DNA from: Bacteroidota bacterium
GTDB taxonomy: Bacteria; Bacteroidota; Bacteroidia; Chitinophagales; Chitinophagaceae
DNA: 63,900 nucleotides
NCBI GenBank assembly: GCA_018268085.1
Contig: JAFDXE010000026.1
Span: 1 to 63,900, forward strand
Direction of reading: 5' to 3'
Part shown: positions 28,541 through 36,328 of the stretch, in pieces
How the letters are laid out: every line of letters starts with the position of its first letter
Position numbering within the stretch: the first letter of the stretch is position 1
The notes under the pieces: generated by a model
Databases searched by the model: none
Told to the model about the DNA's origin: nothing
Seen by the model: only the letters and a program-made list of their open reading frames with translations
Program-made: the position numbers and the translations under genes

Positions 28541-28583
28541 ACTCTGTGTAACCTTGTGAAAAACCTCAGTTTCCTTTGTGGTT
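28541..28583 (-). repeat. Right terminal inverted repeat
   Basis: Read on the minus strand it begins AACCACAAAGGAAACTGAGG, mirroring the left end. Its outermost base falls in the stop codon of the homocysteine methyltransferase gene, so the element may have supplied or replaced that gene's last codons. Confidence 0.6.
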
Positions 28584-29602
28584 TATCCCACTAAACTTTC
28601 TTCAATAACCGGTAACACCCGCGGTTTATATTTTGCCACTTCTTCTGCAATGTGTTTAATATGATCCGGTGTTGTGCCGCAGCAACCACCAACAATATTC
28701 AACCATCCGTTAGCAGCCCATTCTTCAATGATATGCGCCGTTTCTGAAGGTTGCTCATCATATTCACCAAATGCATTGGGCAAACCGGCATTGGGATATG
28801 CAGAAGTATAACAACCGGCAATTTCACTCAGCTCTTCAATATGTGCACGCATTTCGGATGCACCCAATGCACAATTCAATCCAACACTTAAAGGTTTTGC
28901 ATGCATGACCGATACATAAAACGCTTGTAAAGTTTGTCCGCTTAATGTTCTTCCGCTCGCATCTGTAATCGTTCCTGAGATCATGATGGGTAATTCCGGA
29001 AGTTTATTTTTTCTGAAATAATTTTTCGCTGCGTAGATAGCGGCCTTCGCATTTAATGTATCAAATATTGTTTCAATAAGCAGGATATCTACTTTGCCAT
29101 CTACCAATCCTCTTATCTGTTCTGTATAGGCAGCAGCTACTTCATCAAAACTTACGGCACGGTAACCGGGGTTGTTTACATCGGGAGACAATGAAAGCGT
29201 TTTATTCAACGGCCCGATGGCGCCCGCTACAAATCTTGGTTTATCCGGTTGCAATGCTGTGTATTTATCGGCAGCACGGCGGGCACATCCTGCTGCAGCA
29301 ACATTTATTTCGTAAGCAAGCGATTGCATTTCGTAATCGGCCTGTGCGATAGAGGTACTACTAAATGTATTTGTTTCAATGATATCAGCACCGGCAGCCA
29401 GGTATTCTTCATGAATTTTTTCAATGATCTGCGGTTGCGTGATACAAAGAATATCATTGTTACCTTTTATATCGAGCGGCCAGTTTTTAAATCTTTCTCC
29501 CCGGTAATCGGCTTCTGAAAGTTTATACCGCTGGATCATGGTTCCCATGGCACCATCGATAATGAGTATGCGCTCTTGTAATACTTCCTGTATTGTTTTC
29601 AT
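28583..29602 (-). CDS. metH: Homocysteine S-methyltransferase domain protein (N-terminal part of split MetH)
   Basis: A 339-residue protein equal to the first module of MetH, which binds and activates homocysteine through zinc. The thiol ligands are Cys244 (VGLNCALG) and Cys307-Cys308 ([12 protein letters not shown]). Other family motifs are [24 protein letters not shown] and [17 protein letters not shown]. It acts with the folate/B12/activation protein encoded downstream. A promoter and a pseudoknotted leader precede it. Confidence 0.95.
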   Translation of the reverse strand: MKTIQEVLQERILIIDGAMGTMIQRYKLSEADYRGERFKNWPLDIKGNNDILCITQPQIIEKIHEEYLAAGADIIETNTFSSTSIAQADYEMQSLAYEINVAAAGCARRAADKYTALQPDKPRFVAGAIGPLNKTLSLSPDVNNPGYRAVSFDEVAAAYTEQIRGLVDGKVDILLIETIFDTLNAKAAIYAAKNYFRKNKLPELPIMISGTITDASGRTLSGQTLQAFYVSVMHAKPLSVGLNCALGASEMRAHIEELSEIAGCYTSAYPNAGLPNAFGEYDEQPSETAHIIEEWAANGWLNIVGGCCGTTPDHIKHIAEEVAKYKPRVLPVIEESLVG

Positions 29603-29738
29603 CTTCTTTATTTAGTTGTACCGGTATTGTTTTACCTGCTATTGTTGTACATACAGTCATTAACCGTTTGCACGGTTGCCAATTAAAAAAACATAAACTT
29701 AAACGATTGTCAAATCCGGGAAGAATGGTGGAGATGGG

Positions 29739-29803
29739 TCGTTTATTAGTTCAGTTTTTTTACACAACAGGGGCTGAACAATAAACAAATCCTCTCCTGT
29801 TGC
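29739..29803 (-). promoter_or_regulatory. Candidate SAM-II-like riboswitch (H-type pseudoknot) in the metH leader
   Basis: On the minus strand the first transcribed bases form stem 1, CAACAGG (29802-29796) with CCTGTTG (29771-29765). Its loop contains GTTTATTGTTCAG (29786-29774), which can pair with CTGAACTAATAAAC (29754-29741), 13 pairs with one bulge. An A-rich linker (TGTAAAAAAA) joins the two. This is an H-type pseudoknot layout, as in SAM-II. Short stretches GATTT, TATTG and ACTAA resemble SAM-II conserved sites from memory. The distal part of stem 2 competes with another stem (29700-29745), which suggests switching. It sits upstream of a methionine gene, as expected for a SAM sensor. 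Assignment to SAM-II is not certain. Confidence 0.55.
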
Positions 29804-29806
29804 GAT

Positions 29807-29838
29807 GCAAATTTATAGTAAGAATATCATAAGTCAAA
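29807..29838 (-). promoter_or_regulatory. Promoter of metH
   Basis: On the minus strand TTTG (29838-29835), 19 nt, TAAATTTGC (29815-29807) is a full match to the Bacteroidota consensus. The inferred start near 29802 coincides with the first base of the pseudoknot stem. Confidence 0.75.
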
Positions 29839-29849
29839 ATAGATTGCTA

Positions 29850-29898
29850 AAAACTTAAACGGGTTGAAATGAGGATTTGCCAGCCTCACTTCAACCCG
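29850..29898 (-). terminator. Terminator of the OB-fold/cytochrome/YceI/DUF5777 operon
   Basis: A 15-position stem (29860-29874 with 29884-29898, one mismatch) closes a 9-base loop; on the minus strand TTTAAGTTTTTAG follows. Confidence 0.8.
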
Positions 29899-29919
29899 CT
29901 TATAACTGGGTGATGTATG

Positions 29920-30810
29920 TTATTTCCTTTTGCCGATATTAAACACTCTTGAAATATTAAATCCGAACAGGATATCGCCTTTACCCCATTTGCCGGTAGT
30001 TTGCGAGATAAAACTATTCTCCGTCATACCCGGTGTATTGGTGAAGTGCAACTGGAAAACGTGGCCGCCTGTTTCTATATCAAACCCAACAGAAAGTGCA
30101 TCCGTTGTACCATTTATCCGGTCGCCGATAACCGGGTAATATTCAACATTGATACTGATACGTTTGCTTAATTTCTGGCGTCCTCCGATTCCCAATGCGA
30201 AAATATTGTTGGGATCTGTTGCCAGCTTTGCCAGGTTCTGGTGAATAAATGTTGGCATTATTTGTAAAGAAGTTCCTTCTGAAAATTTTCGTCCAATGAT
30301 AAGCTGGTGTGCATAAAACAACCTGTTGGATGCTTTGTTGCTGATCTTTGGATCTTCAAACTTTAAAGTGCGCAGCGCAATTGCTGGTACATAACTGAGT
30401 GTTATGGGCATTTTGTGTTTTCCTTTCGACTGGCTTAATATTTTTATTTTCAAAAAGCCATCGAATGTTTTCTGGAAAGTGCTGCGCCCAACACCAATCA
30501 TGATATTTTTTGTAATGCCATAGTCGAAGCCAAAACGCATGGAAGCATTATCGAGGCCCCATAGTTCGTAAGCACCGTTGTTCAATTTGCCGAATCGATG
30601 GGAGATTTTTACATCCAGCACACCTTTTCCTGTATTTTCAACAGTATGGCCATTTATAAGACGTGTTGTTTTAAATGTGGCTGTAGTATAAATCGTTTCC
30701 GGTTTATTGTCTTTTTCAAGTTGAGCCATCAGGTCTGTTGTATCTGTTTGTGCAAAAGATAAACATCCGAAGCTGGTGCTCAAAGCAATTAATAAGATAA
30801 TTTTTTTCAT
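29920..30810 (-). CDS. DUF5777 family outer-membrane beta-barrel protein
   Basis: A 296-residue protein with signal peptide (MKKIILLIALSTSFGCLSFAQ). The rest consists of amphipathic beta-strands, with VLDVKISHRFGKLNNGAYELWGLDNASMRFGFDYGITKNIMIGVGRS (in parts) at the start, as in DUF5777, and ends in an aromatic-containing strand typical of barrels. The function is unknown. It is the last gene of a four-gene operon, 19 bases after yceI-like. Confidence 0.8.
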   Translation of the reverse strand: MKKIILLIALSTSFGCLSFAQTDTTDLMAQLEKDNKPETIYTTATFKTTRLINGHTVENTGKGVLDVKISHRFGKLNNGAYELWGLDNASMRFGFDYGITKNIMIGVGRSTFQKTFDGFLKIKILSQSKGKHKMPITLSYVPAIALRTLKFEDPKISNKASNRLFYAHQLIIGRKFSEGTSLQIMPTFIHQNLAKLATDPNNIFALGIGGRQKLSKRISINVEYYPVIGDRINGTTDALSVGFDIETGGHVFQLHFTNTPGMTENSFISQTTGKWGKGDILFGFNISRVFNIGKRK

Positions 30811-30829
30811 TTGTGCTGTGTTAAATGAG

Positions 30830-31372
30830 TTACATTTTTTTATCGTACCGGCAGTTAACAGTTATATCAACTGTTTCTGAAATATTGTCTTTTACAATTT
30901 TCGGAATGGATATTTTGTAATCTGCCAGTGTTATGTTGAAAGTAGATTTTCCTGTTGCAATGCCATTGGTTACCTCAATGCTTGCGGGTGTTGAAATATT
31001 TTTTGTTACGCCATGCAGGGTAAGATCGCCTGAAATCATTACCGTGTACTGCCCGTCTTTTGAAAGATCCGGAATGGGTTGTTGTAAGAATCCCCTGAAT
31101 GTTGCTTTCGGAAATTTGCTGCTTTCCATATAGTTCTCATTAAAATGCTCTTCCATTAAACTTTTTTTGAAATGAAAGGCTTTGATCAATACAGAAAACT
31201 GAACCTGTCCCGATTGCATATCCATCGTACTCATCACCTGGTTATTCTCTGCAGTAATTTTTTCCAATGGAGCTTTTGAATAAAAACCAATTGTTCCGTT
31301 TTTCGTATAAGATTTCTGAGCAGTTACTGAAATGCAGGTAAATAAGAAAACGATGATAAGGCAGTTACGCAT
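30830..31372 (-). CDS. YceI family periplasmic protein
   Basis: A 180-residue protein with signal peptide MRNCLIIVFLFTCISVTAQ. It has the YceI lipocalin-like pattern: GTIGFYSKAPLEKITAENNQV, HFNENYMESSKFPKATFRG, VMISGDLTLHGVTKNI and FNITLADYKISIPK. Such proteins bind long isoprenoid or lipid molecules in a barrel. The ATG at 31372 is chosen because the frame upstream runs into the preceding gene. It lies 22 bases after the cytochrome gene. Confidence 0.88.
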   Translation of the reverse strand: MRNCLIIVFLFTCISVTAQKSYTKNGTIGFYSKAPLEKITAENNQVMSTMDMQSGQVQFSVLIKAFHFKKSLMEEHFNENYMESSKFPKATFRGFLQQPIPDLSKDGQYTVMISGDLTLHGVTKNISTPASIEVTNGIATGKSTFNITLADYKISIPKIVKDNISETVDITVNCRYDKKM

Positions 31373-31394
31373 GGCGTGTATTAATGTTAAGCGA

Positions 31395-31769
31395 TTAATT
31401 GTTGGGAGCGCCGTCGTCGATCCATTTCTTGATTTTAGCAATATTGCAATCACTTAATTTGTCGGAATCTTTGGGCATGGCGTTGTAACCTGAGCTGTGT
31501 GTAATGGCGCCATACATATGCCCGCTTAAAGCTACAAGGCTTGCATCTGCATAAGAATCGAGATGAAATGGTGCCACGGTTTGATTGCCTGCATGGCAGC
31601 GGTAGCAATTGTCTCTCAAAATCGGCAGAATGGTATTGCTGTATGTAACATTGGAAGTATCGCAAACGTCCGGCGGATACAACAGCTCGGCATTGTCGTT
31701 CTTACAACTGATACAGGTTATGGCAGTAATTAAAACGACTGCCAGTAGTTGTGTAAATTTTGTCATCAT
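31395..31769 (-). CDS. Single-heme c-type cytochrome lipoprotein
   Basis: A 124-residue protein. A lipoprotein signal ends at Cys22 (ITCISC). One heme-binding motif, CYRCH (Cys55, Cys58, His59), sits in a short cytochrome fold, and MPKDSDKLSDCNIAKIKKWIDDGAPNN at the end supplies a likely Met axial ligand region. It is of the type found as cytochrome c domains in Planctomycete/Bacteroidota oxidoreductases. Second gene of the operon that ends in DUF5777. Start may be the second Met. Confidence 0.85.
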   Translation of the reverse strand: MMTKFTQLLAVVLITAITCISCKNDNAELLYPPDVCDTSNVTYSNTILPILRDNCYRCHAGNQTVAPFHLDSYADASLVALSGHMYGAITHSSGYNAMPKDSDKLSDCNIAKIKKWIDDGAPNN

Positions 31770-31789
31770 TTATTATTTATGTTTCGGTT

Positions 31790-32233
31790 TTATTTTGTTG
31801 AAACAAAGTAGCACCTGGTTAGGTACACATCTCCTTTAATTCCGAGATCGGCATCACCTTCACCAATTCCGCTGCATATACCCTTAATCGTTACTTTGTC
31901 GGTTGCTTTGATTTTTTGTGCCGGTTCTTCCATTGTACAGTTGATATATGAACCGTCGGATCCGTTTTCTAACAGGATAACCTGCTTTTGTTGCTGGTTC
32001 AGCGACGCCTCATGCACTTCCCCTGATACTTCCAGTATTTTACCGGTATAGTTTTTTTGTGCTACGGCAGAATCTTTTGTATAACTATCGTACAAAGCAA
32101 TCGCTGTTACTTTTATGGAGTTGCTGTCTTGTACATCAACCGGACCTTTATTATAGAGGTAGTAACCTATGCCTCCGCCGGTGATCAGGAGCGCCAGTAT
32201 AATCAGTAAGAAAGTTCGTGTAGATTTTTTCAT
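31790..32233 (-). CDS. OB-fold (tRNA_anti-like) membrane-anchored protein
   Basis: A 147-residue protein with an N-terminal membrane segment (LLIILALLITGGGIGYYLYN, about 9-28) followed by an OB-fold region (NYTGKILEVSGEVHEASLNQQQKQVILLENGS, SYINCTMEE, KIKATDKVTIKGICSGI, LTRCYFV, in parts). This matches the tRNA_anti-like family of small envelope proteins in Bacteroidota. Despite the name there is no evidence of RNA binding. The ATG at 32233 is chosen; the upstream frame lies inside the polymerase gene. First gene of the four-gene operon. Confidence 0.75.
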   Translation of the reverse strand: MKKSTRTFLLIILALLITGGGIGYYLYNKGPVDVQDSNSIKVTAIALYDSYTKDSAVAQKNYTGKILEVSGEVHEASLNQQQKQVILLENGSDGSYINCTMEEPAQKIKATDKVTIKGICSGIGEGDADLGIKGDVYLTRCYFVSTK

Positions 32234-32291
32234 GATGTTGGTAAAACTATCTTCACTCACAATAAACGTAGTTGATTGTAAGATGGTTGTT

Positions 32292-33650
32292 TTATTGAGA
32301 TTTTTCTTTTTGAAATGAATCGGTATGCAACCTGTTGGTACCCGCTGTGCTAAAATATATAAATAAAGGGAAAAAAGTAAAAATAGTAATGCTGTATTGC
32401 CGCTGTAAAATGGATTCATTGAAACAATAAGCCAGCAGGATGGCAACGGTGAAAATTAAATCTGCTGATGAACGACGGATTGCCAGTTGTACAATTGAAA
32501 CAACGATGAAGGTAAACAGTAGCAATCCTGCTATACCGGATTGAAGTAATGATTCCAGGAATTCATTGTGTGTATTAAAATCGAGATAACCACGATCTGT
32601 GCTCTTTCCATCGCCTGTGTACATCCTGGTTGAAATGTACTTCTGATCCAGCATTGGTTGTGCATTGTCCGACACGCCCCATAGCCATGAGTTATGTTCA
32701 TCCAGGATTTCTTTTACAAACCGCACTTGTAATAGCCGGAACTGAACACCATCAAAATAAATTCCCGGATCAAAAGTTTTTTGTTGAACCAGGCTATAGT
32801 TTGTATGAATTACTTCATTGAATCGCCTGCTGATTTTATTGTTGCCCGCAAGCACCAAAATAATCAGTACCATCATTACGGCAGGCATGATAAATGTTTT
32901 CCATTGCAAAGATTTTTTTTGATTATCCCGAAGCAGGTAATAGAGCACAGTGATGAGCGTAAACCCAATCACCAGTTTAGATGAAAGTAATAACAAGGTT
33001 CCAACGAAGTAAAACAACAGCAGGTAATGAACCGGTTTCTTCCGTAAAATAAAATCATTGTTCCGGGCAGCACTTAACAGGAAAACGAGATTTATATATA
33101 TGAGAATGGATACCTGTATAGCATGTTGTTTAAATGGTGATACCAATACATGATAATAGAAAACATCTGCGCTGTTCTGTTTAAAAAAATATTTATAACA
33201 GGCAATACTGATGCAAACAAATGTAAACGCAACAAGGCAGGAAGTAAAATAATACATTAGTTTGCGGTAAAGCCCCGGATTAAAATAATTTCCGCAACTA
33301 ACGGCAAGGGGCACCAGTACAATAGAAGATTTTAAACCGATATGCCGCAACATGGCATCATGATTCGGAGATAAGATGATTAGCACCGATTGCAAAAGGT
33401 AAAATGCCAGGCACCCGAAGAGCACATTATTTTTTAGATTGCCGGTGAAAAACTTTCCGGTTTGTTGTTTGTTTACCGCTATACCCAACACAATAATTAA
33501 TCCTACGGAAATACTGGTAATAGCCCTGAAGCCAAAACAAAGACTGATAAAGAACAACAGGTATATCAGCGGAATGAAACGATCTGCAGATGATGCCCGG
33601 TTGTTCATATATTTTTTTACAAAAGATAGTGATGATGATAAGAAAGGCAA
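32292..33650 (-). CDS. O-antigen polymerase/ligase-like membrane protein
   Basis: A 452-residue protein with about ten to twelve hydrophobic segments and a large periplasmic loop in the last third. The loop region includes RYMYTGDGKSTDRGYLDFNTHNEFLESLLQSGIAGL (seen in parts), the Wzy_C / O-antigen ligase signature with NTHNEFL. It probably joins or polymerises polysaccharide units at the periplasmic face. An ATG at 33608 is an alternative start. It lies 12 bases downstream of the Wzz-like gene and overlaps the polysaccharide theme of the region to the right. Confidence 0.75.
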   Translation of the reverse strand: MPFLSSSLSFVKKYMNNRASSADRFIPLIYLLFFISLCFGFRAITSISVGLIIVLGIAVNKQQTGKFFTGNLKNNVLFGCLAFYLLQSVLIILSPNHDAMLRHIGLKSSIVLVPLAVSCGNYFNPGLYRKLMYYFTSCLVAFTFVCISIACYKYFFKQNSADVFYYHVLVSPFKQHAIQVSILIYINLVFLLSAARNNDFILRKKPVHYLLLFYFVGTLLLLSSKLVIGFTLITVLYYLLRDNQKKSLQWKTFIMPAVMMVLIILVLAGNNKISRRFNEVIHTNYSLVQQKTFDPGIYFDGVQFRLLQVRFVKEILDEHNSWLWGVSDNAQPMLDQKYISTRMYTGDGKSTDRGYLDFNTHNEFLESLLQSGIAGLLLFTFIVVSIVQLAIRRSSADLIFTVAILLAYCFNESILQRQYSITIFTFFPLFIYFSTAGTNRLHTDSFQKEKSQ

Positions 33651-33662
33651 TCTTCAACAGTA

Positions 33663-34499
33663 TCAGTTTCTTCTTCTCCTGATCTTTTTTTGTATAGATA
33701 AAAATACGGCGATGATATATCCCAACGCAAAACCCGCTATCATTCCCAACGCAACAGATTTAATCAATTTTGGCTTTTCCGGTTTGTGAAATTTTTCAAA
33801 CGGATGCAATACCTGTACTGCATTCATAAATTTTAATTGTTCCTGGTAGTTCAGCAGCTTCTCATTTAAGGCGATCATTTGTGTATTGATACCGGAAATA
33901 TCGAGTATATATGAAGCAGCATGTTGTGTATTGTTGCTAATGCTGTTTTTAGTTGAATCGAGTTTGCTTATTTCCGTTTTTACTTTTTCTATCAATTGCC
34001 TGAAGCCATCTCTTTTGGTAGCCAGCCTTTCTTTCATGTATTCGCTGTTTTCCAATCCATATACAATTCCTTTTTGAAGGGAATCAAGAATGGCATTGTT
34101 ATTCACCAGTACCTCCACATTAAATCCATTGGGATTGTTCTCGCTGTATAGCTTTTGTATTTCGGCTGCTCTGATCTCTGAAACCTCAGCAGCCATATCC
34201 GCAGAACAATTCCATCTTTGCGCCAGCGTAGCGTATTCTTTGTGTTTGATCAGTTCATTCCAGTTTTCGATGATATTAACCTGTTCATTGTTGGTAAGGG
34301 TGTATGAATGCAGTAACATCGATGATGCATATTGTTTAGGCAGAAATGTATATGCAGCAAAACCTGCAGCCAGTCCTGCAATGGTAAAAACAGCGAGCAT
34401 CACAAAATAATTCCTGAAAAAGCAATACAGTTTTTCAAACAGCATTACCAGGTCAAGATCATCATTGCCCGGAGAAGATTTTTGTTGATTGTCTGTCAT
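33663..34499 (-). CDS. Wzz-type chain-length determinant protein
   Basis: A 278-residue inner-membrane protein with two membrane segments, one near residues 37-57 (YFVMLAVFTIAGLAAGFAAYTF) and one near 248-270 (LIKSVALGMIAGFALGYIIAVFLS), and a coiled-coil periplasmic part between them. The Pro-rich motif before the second segment (HKPEKPKLIKS) is typical of Wzz/polysaccharide co-polymerases, which set chain length. No tyrosine-kinase domain is attached. It is divergent from the methyltransferase gene. Confidence 0.82.
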   Translation of the reverse strand: MTDNQQKSSPGNDDLDLVMLFEKLYCFFRNYFVMLAVFTIAGLAAGFAAYTFLPKQYASSMLLHSYTLTNNEQVNIIENWNELIKHKEYATLAQRWNCSADMAAEVSEIRAAEIQKLYSENNPNGFNVEVLVNNNAILDSLQKGIVYGLENSEYMKERLATKRDGFRQLIEKVKTEISKLDSTKNSISNNTQHAASYILDISGINTQMIALNEKLLNYQEQLKFMNAVQVLHPFEKFHKPEKPKLIKSVALGMIAGFALGYIIAVFLSIQKKIRRRRN

Positions 34500-34671
34500 A
34501 AATACCTGGTGAATGTTGGCACTGGTTCATCTGTAAATATAAATTCAATGCCCGATTGTACGGCAAGATACAAAATGCAACTGCAATTTTTGAATTGCGC
34601 TTGTTGCCACTTATCCTGATTTTGATAAAGCGGGTTTATTTCTGCTGTTATGATTACATTTATGCTTTGAT

Positions 34672-35352
34672 ATGGATACAGCACATTATAGTAGTAAACA
34701 GGAAAATTATTTCATGCATGTACGCATGGATGTGATCAGCCTGTTACCACTGCTGCCGCAACAGAAAGTATTGGAAATCGGCGCCGGAACCTGTAATACA
34801 TTAGTGTACCTGAAAGAACATAAACTGGCTGCAGAAGTTATGGGCGTTGAACTAATGAAGATACCCGGGTCAAACCAGGAACATCCATCGATTGATCGTT
34901 TTCAACTGGCAGATATTGAAAGAGATTCTATTGAGGCCAATGAAGCTTATTTTGATACGATTATTTGTGCAGATATACTCGAACACCTCGCCGATCCCTG
35001 GTTAGCGGTAAAAAAAATCACCAGGTATTTAAAGCCGGGAGGAACCATGATTGTAAGTATTCCCAACATCCGCGAAATAAAAACAATGATGCAGTTATTA
35101 TTGAAAGCCGACTTCAGGTATGATGCTGCAGGCGGTATTATGGATAAAACACATTTACGTTTTTTCTGTAAAAAGAATATAAGGGAGTTGCTTACTACCG
35201 ATGAACTAACGCCTGTTTATGCAACGCCGAACTTTATGCTGAAAGTTGTTACCGACGGACGCAAAAGAAGGATCATTAATAGAGTAACCCTGGGATTGAT
35301 AAAAGATTTACTAACGGTGCAATACATTTTTGTTGCGAAGAAAAAAAGTTAG
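34672..35352 (+). CDS. Class I SAM-dependent methyltransferase
   Basis: A 226-residue cytoplasmic methyltransferase. Motif I is VLEIGAGTCNTLVYLK (about residues 33-48), a Glu at the end of strand 2 is in GVELMK, and motif IV-like FDTIICADILEHLADPW and a later GGTMIVSIPNIRE are clear (UbiG-like). It is first of a run of polysaccharide genes on the plus strand and likely methylates a sugar or glycan intermediate. The next gene starts just after its stop. Confidence 0.85.
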   Translation: MDTAHYSSKQENYFMHVRMDVISLLPLLPQQKVLEIGAGTCNTLVYLKEHKLAAEVMGVELMKIPGSNQEHPSIDRFQLADIERDSIEANEAYFDTIICADILEHLADPWLAVKKITRYLKPGGTMIVSIPNIREIKTMMQLLLKADFRYDAAGGIMDKTHLRFFCKKNIRELLTTDELTPVYATPNFMLKVVTDGRKRRIINRVTLGLIKDLLTVQYIFVAKKKS

Positions 35353-35353
35353 C

Positions 35354-36328
35354 ATGCCACATGTATATATTGTGATCCTCAATTATAAAAAATGGGAAGA
35401 CAGCCTGGCGTGCCTCGAATCCGTTTTGCAATTACGTTACGATGATTATACGGTTATTATCATCGACAATCATTCTGAAAATAATTCAGTAACAGAACTA
35501 TTGCTTGCACTGAAACGTAGAACAGTTCAATCCCAAAACAGTACAGGAAGAACGGTAGCTTCAGTAAACGCAATGCCTGCATATTGTATCATGGAAGAAG
35601 AGGAGCTGAGTAACAAAACTGCTGCTGTTCTTCCCCGCCTCGTATTCATAAAAAATAAAACGAACAAGGGATTTGCCGCAGGGAACAATACAGTGCTCAG
35701 GTGGCTTGCGGATGAAGACGCTTTTATATGGTTACTGAATCCTGATATGCTTGTACAACAAAACACTTTAGAAGAATTGGTTCATTTTGCAACTACAGCT
35801 TCCCGTAAAACCATCACAGGGGCACAGGTGAAGTTTGCTGAACAACCCGGTAAAGTTCATTTTTATGGAGGCGGTAAAATAAATTTCAATACTGCTACTA
35901 TTGAATTGATACAGGAGCGCAGCAGGATCAGTGAAATAGATTATATATCGGGCGGCTGTTTTTTTACCCATATTGAAAATTTTAAGCAACTGGGATTTTT
36001 GCCGGAAGACTATTTCCTGTATTGGGAAGAAACGGATTTTTGCTATGCAGCCAGGCAACAGGGGTATTCACTTAACGTGTGTGAAGAAGCGGTTTGCTAT
36101 GATAAAGTAAGTACCAATATTGGTAAGAGTTTTTTATCGGATTACTATTATACAAGGAACGGTTTGTTTTTCCTTCAAAAGTATAAAGCGAATAAAGTAG
36201 CCGTGGCATTTTTTTTCAGCTTGTTTCGATTGGCTAAACGGATTTTGCTGTTTCAGTTCCACCGGGCTTCTGGAATGTTTCGCGGGCTGCTGTCATTTTT
36301 AAATAAAGAAAAGCATGCGTATCAATAA
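35354..36328 (+). CDS. Family 2 glycosyltransferase (rhamnosyltransferase-like)
   Basis: A 324-residue GT2 enzyme. Signatures are YIVILNYKKWEDSLACLESVL, VIIIDNHSENNS with the nucleotide-sugar Asp, LLNPDML in place of the DxD metal site, GGCFFTHIENFKQLGFLPEDYFLYWEETDFCYAARQQGY (in parts) and a C-terminal hydrophobic stretch. The ATG at 35354 lies just after the methyltransferase stop; the frame is open further upstream but overlaps it. Its 3' end overlaps the next gene by 14 bases. Confidence 0.88.
   Translation: MPHVYIVILNYKKWEDSLACLESVLQLRYDDYTVIIIDNHSENNSVTELLLALKRRTVQSQNSTGRTVASVNAMPAYCIMEEEELSNKTAAVLPRLVFIKNKTNKGFAAGNNTVLRWLADEDAFIWLLNPDMLVQQNTLEELVHFATTASRKTITGAQVKFAEQPGKVHFYGGGKINFNTATIELIQERSRISEIDYISGGCFFTHIENFKQLGFLPEDYFLYWEETDFCYAARQQGYSLNVCEEAVCYDKVSTNIGKSFLSDYYYTRNGLFFLQKYKANKVAVAFFFSLFRLAKRILLFQFHRASGMFRGLLSFLNKEKHAYQ

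Larger units (their letters stand above)
28086..28583. mobile_element. GxxExxY unit with terminal inverted repeats between the metH halves
   Basis: About 500 bases bounded by imperfect inverted repeats of about 43-45 bp (28086-28130 and 28541-28583). Both ends begin AACCACA reading inward. The unit contains one gene for a GxxExxY protein. It fills the gap between the two metH genes completely: the left end is 13 bases before the start of the downstream gene, and the right end reaches the stop codon of the upstream one. It has no transposase, so any mobility would need one supplied in trans. Confidence 0.6.
29603..29919. other. Intergenic region with the metH leader and the DUF5777 operon terminator
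   Basis: It holds, from right to left on the minus strand, the metH promoter, a SAM-II-like pseudoknot, a second mutually exclusive stem (TAAACGA 29700-29706 with TCGTTTA 29739-29745), and a hairpin with a 4-base loop (AACCGT and ACGGTT, 29662-29677). The left-facing terminator of the DUF5777 operon lies at 29850-29898. Confidence 0.6.

Noticed and set aside
28086..28583. The GxxExxY unit as an insertion sequence
   Set aside because: It encodes no transposase and is too short for a full IS. It is listed as a non-autonomous unit instead.
29603..29700. Possible SAM-I riboswitch, suggested by GGCAACC on the minus strand
   Set aside because: The other SAM-I core segments (the AGAG, GGAGGGA and GGCCC-type blocks) are absent upstream of it. 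Only a small hairpin is present.
29593..29784. A 63-codon plus-strand frame antisense to the metH leader
   Set aside because: It lies over the promoter and pseudoknot of metH and has no recognisable domain. The RNA-structure reading explains the region better.
32234..32446. Longer N-terminal start of the OB-fold protein
   Set aside because: Those codons lie inside the polymerase-like gene and end with a weak context. The ATG at 32233 gives a normal membrane anchor.
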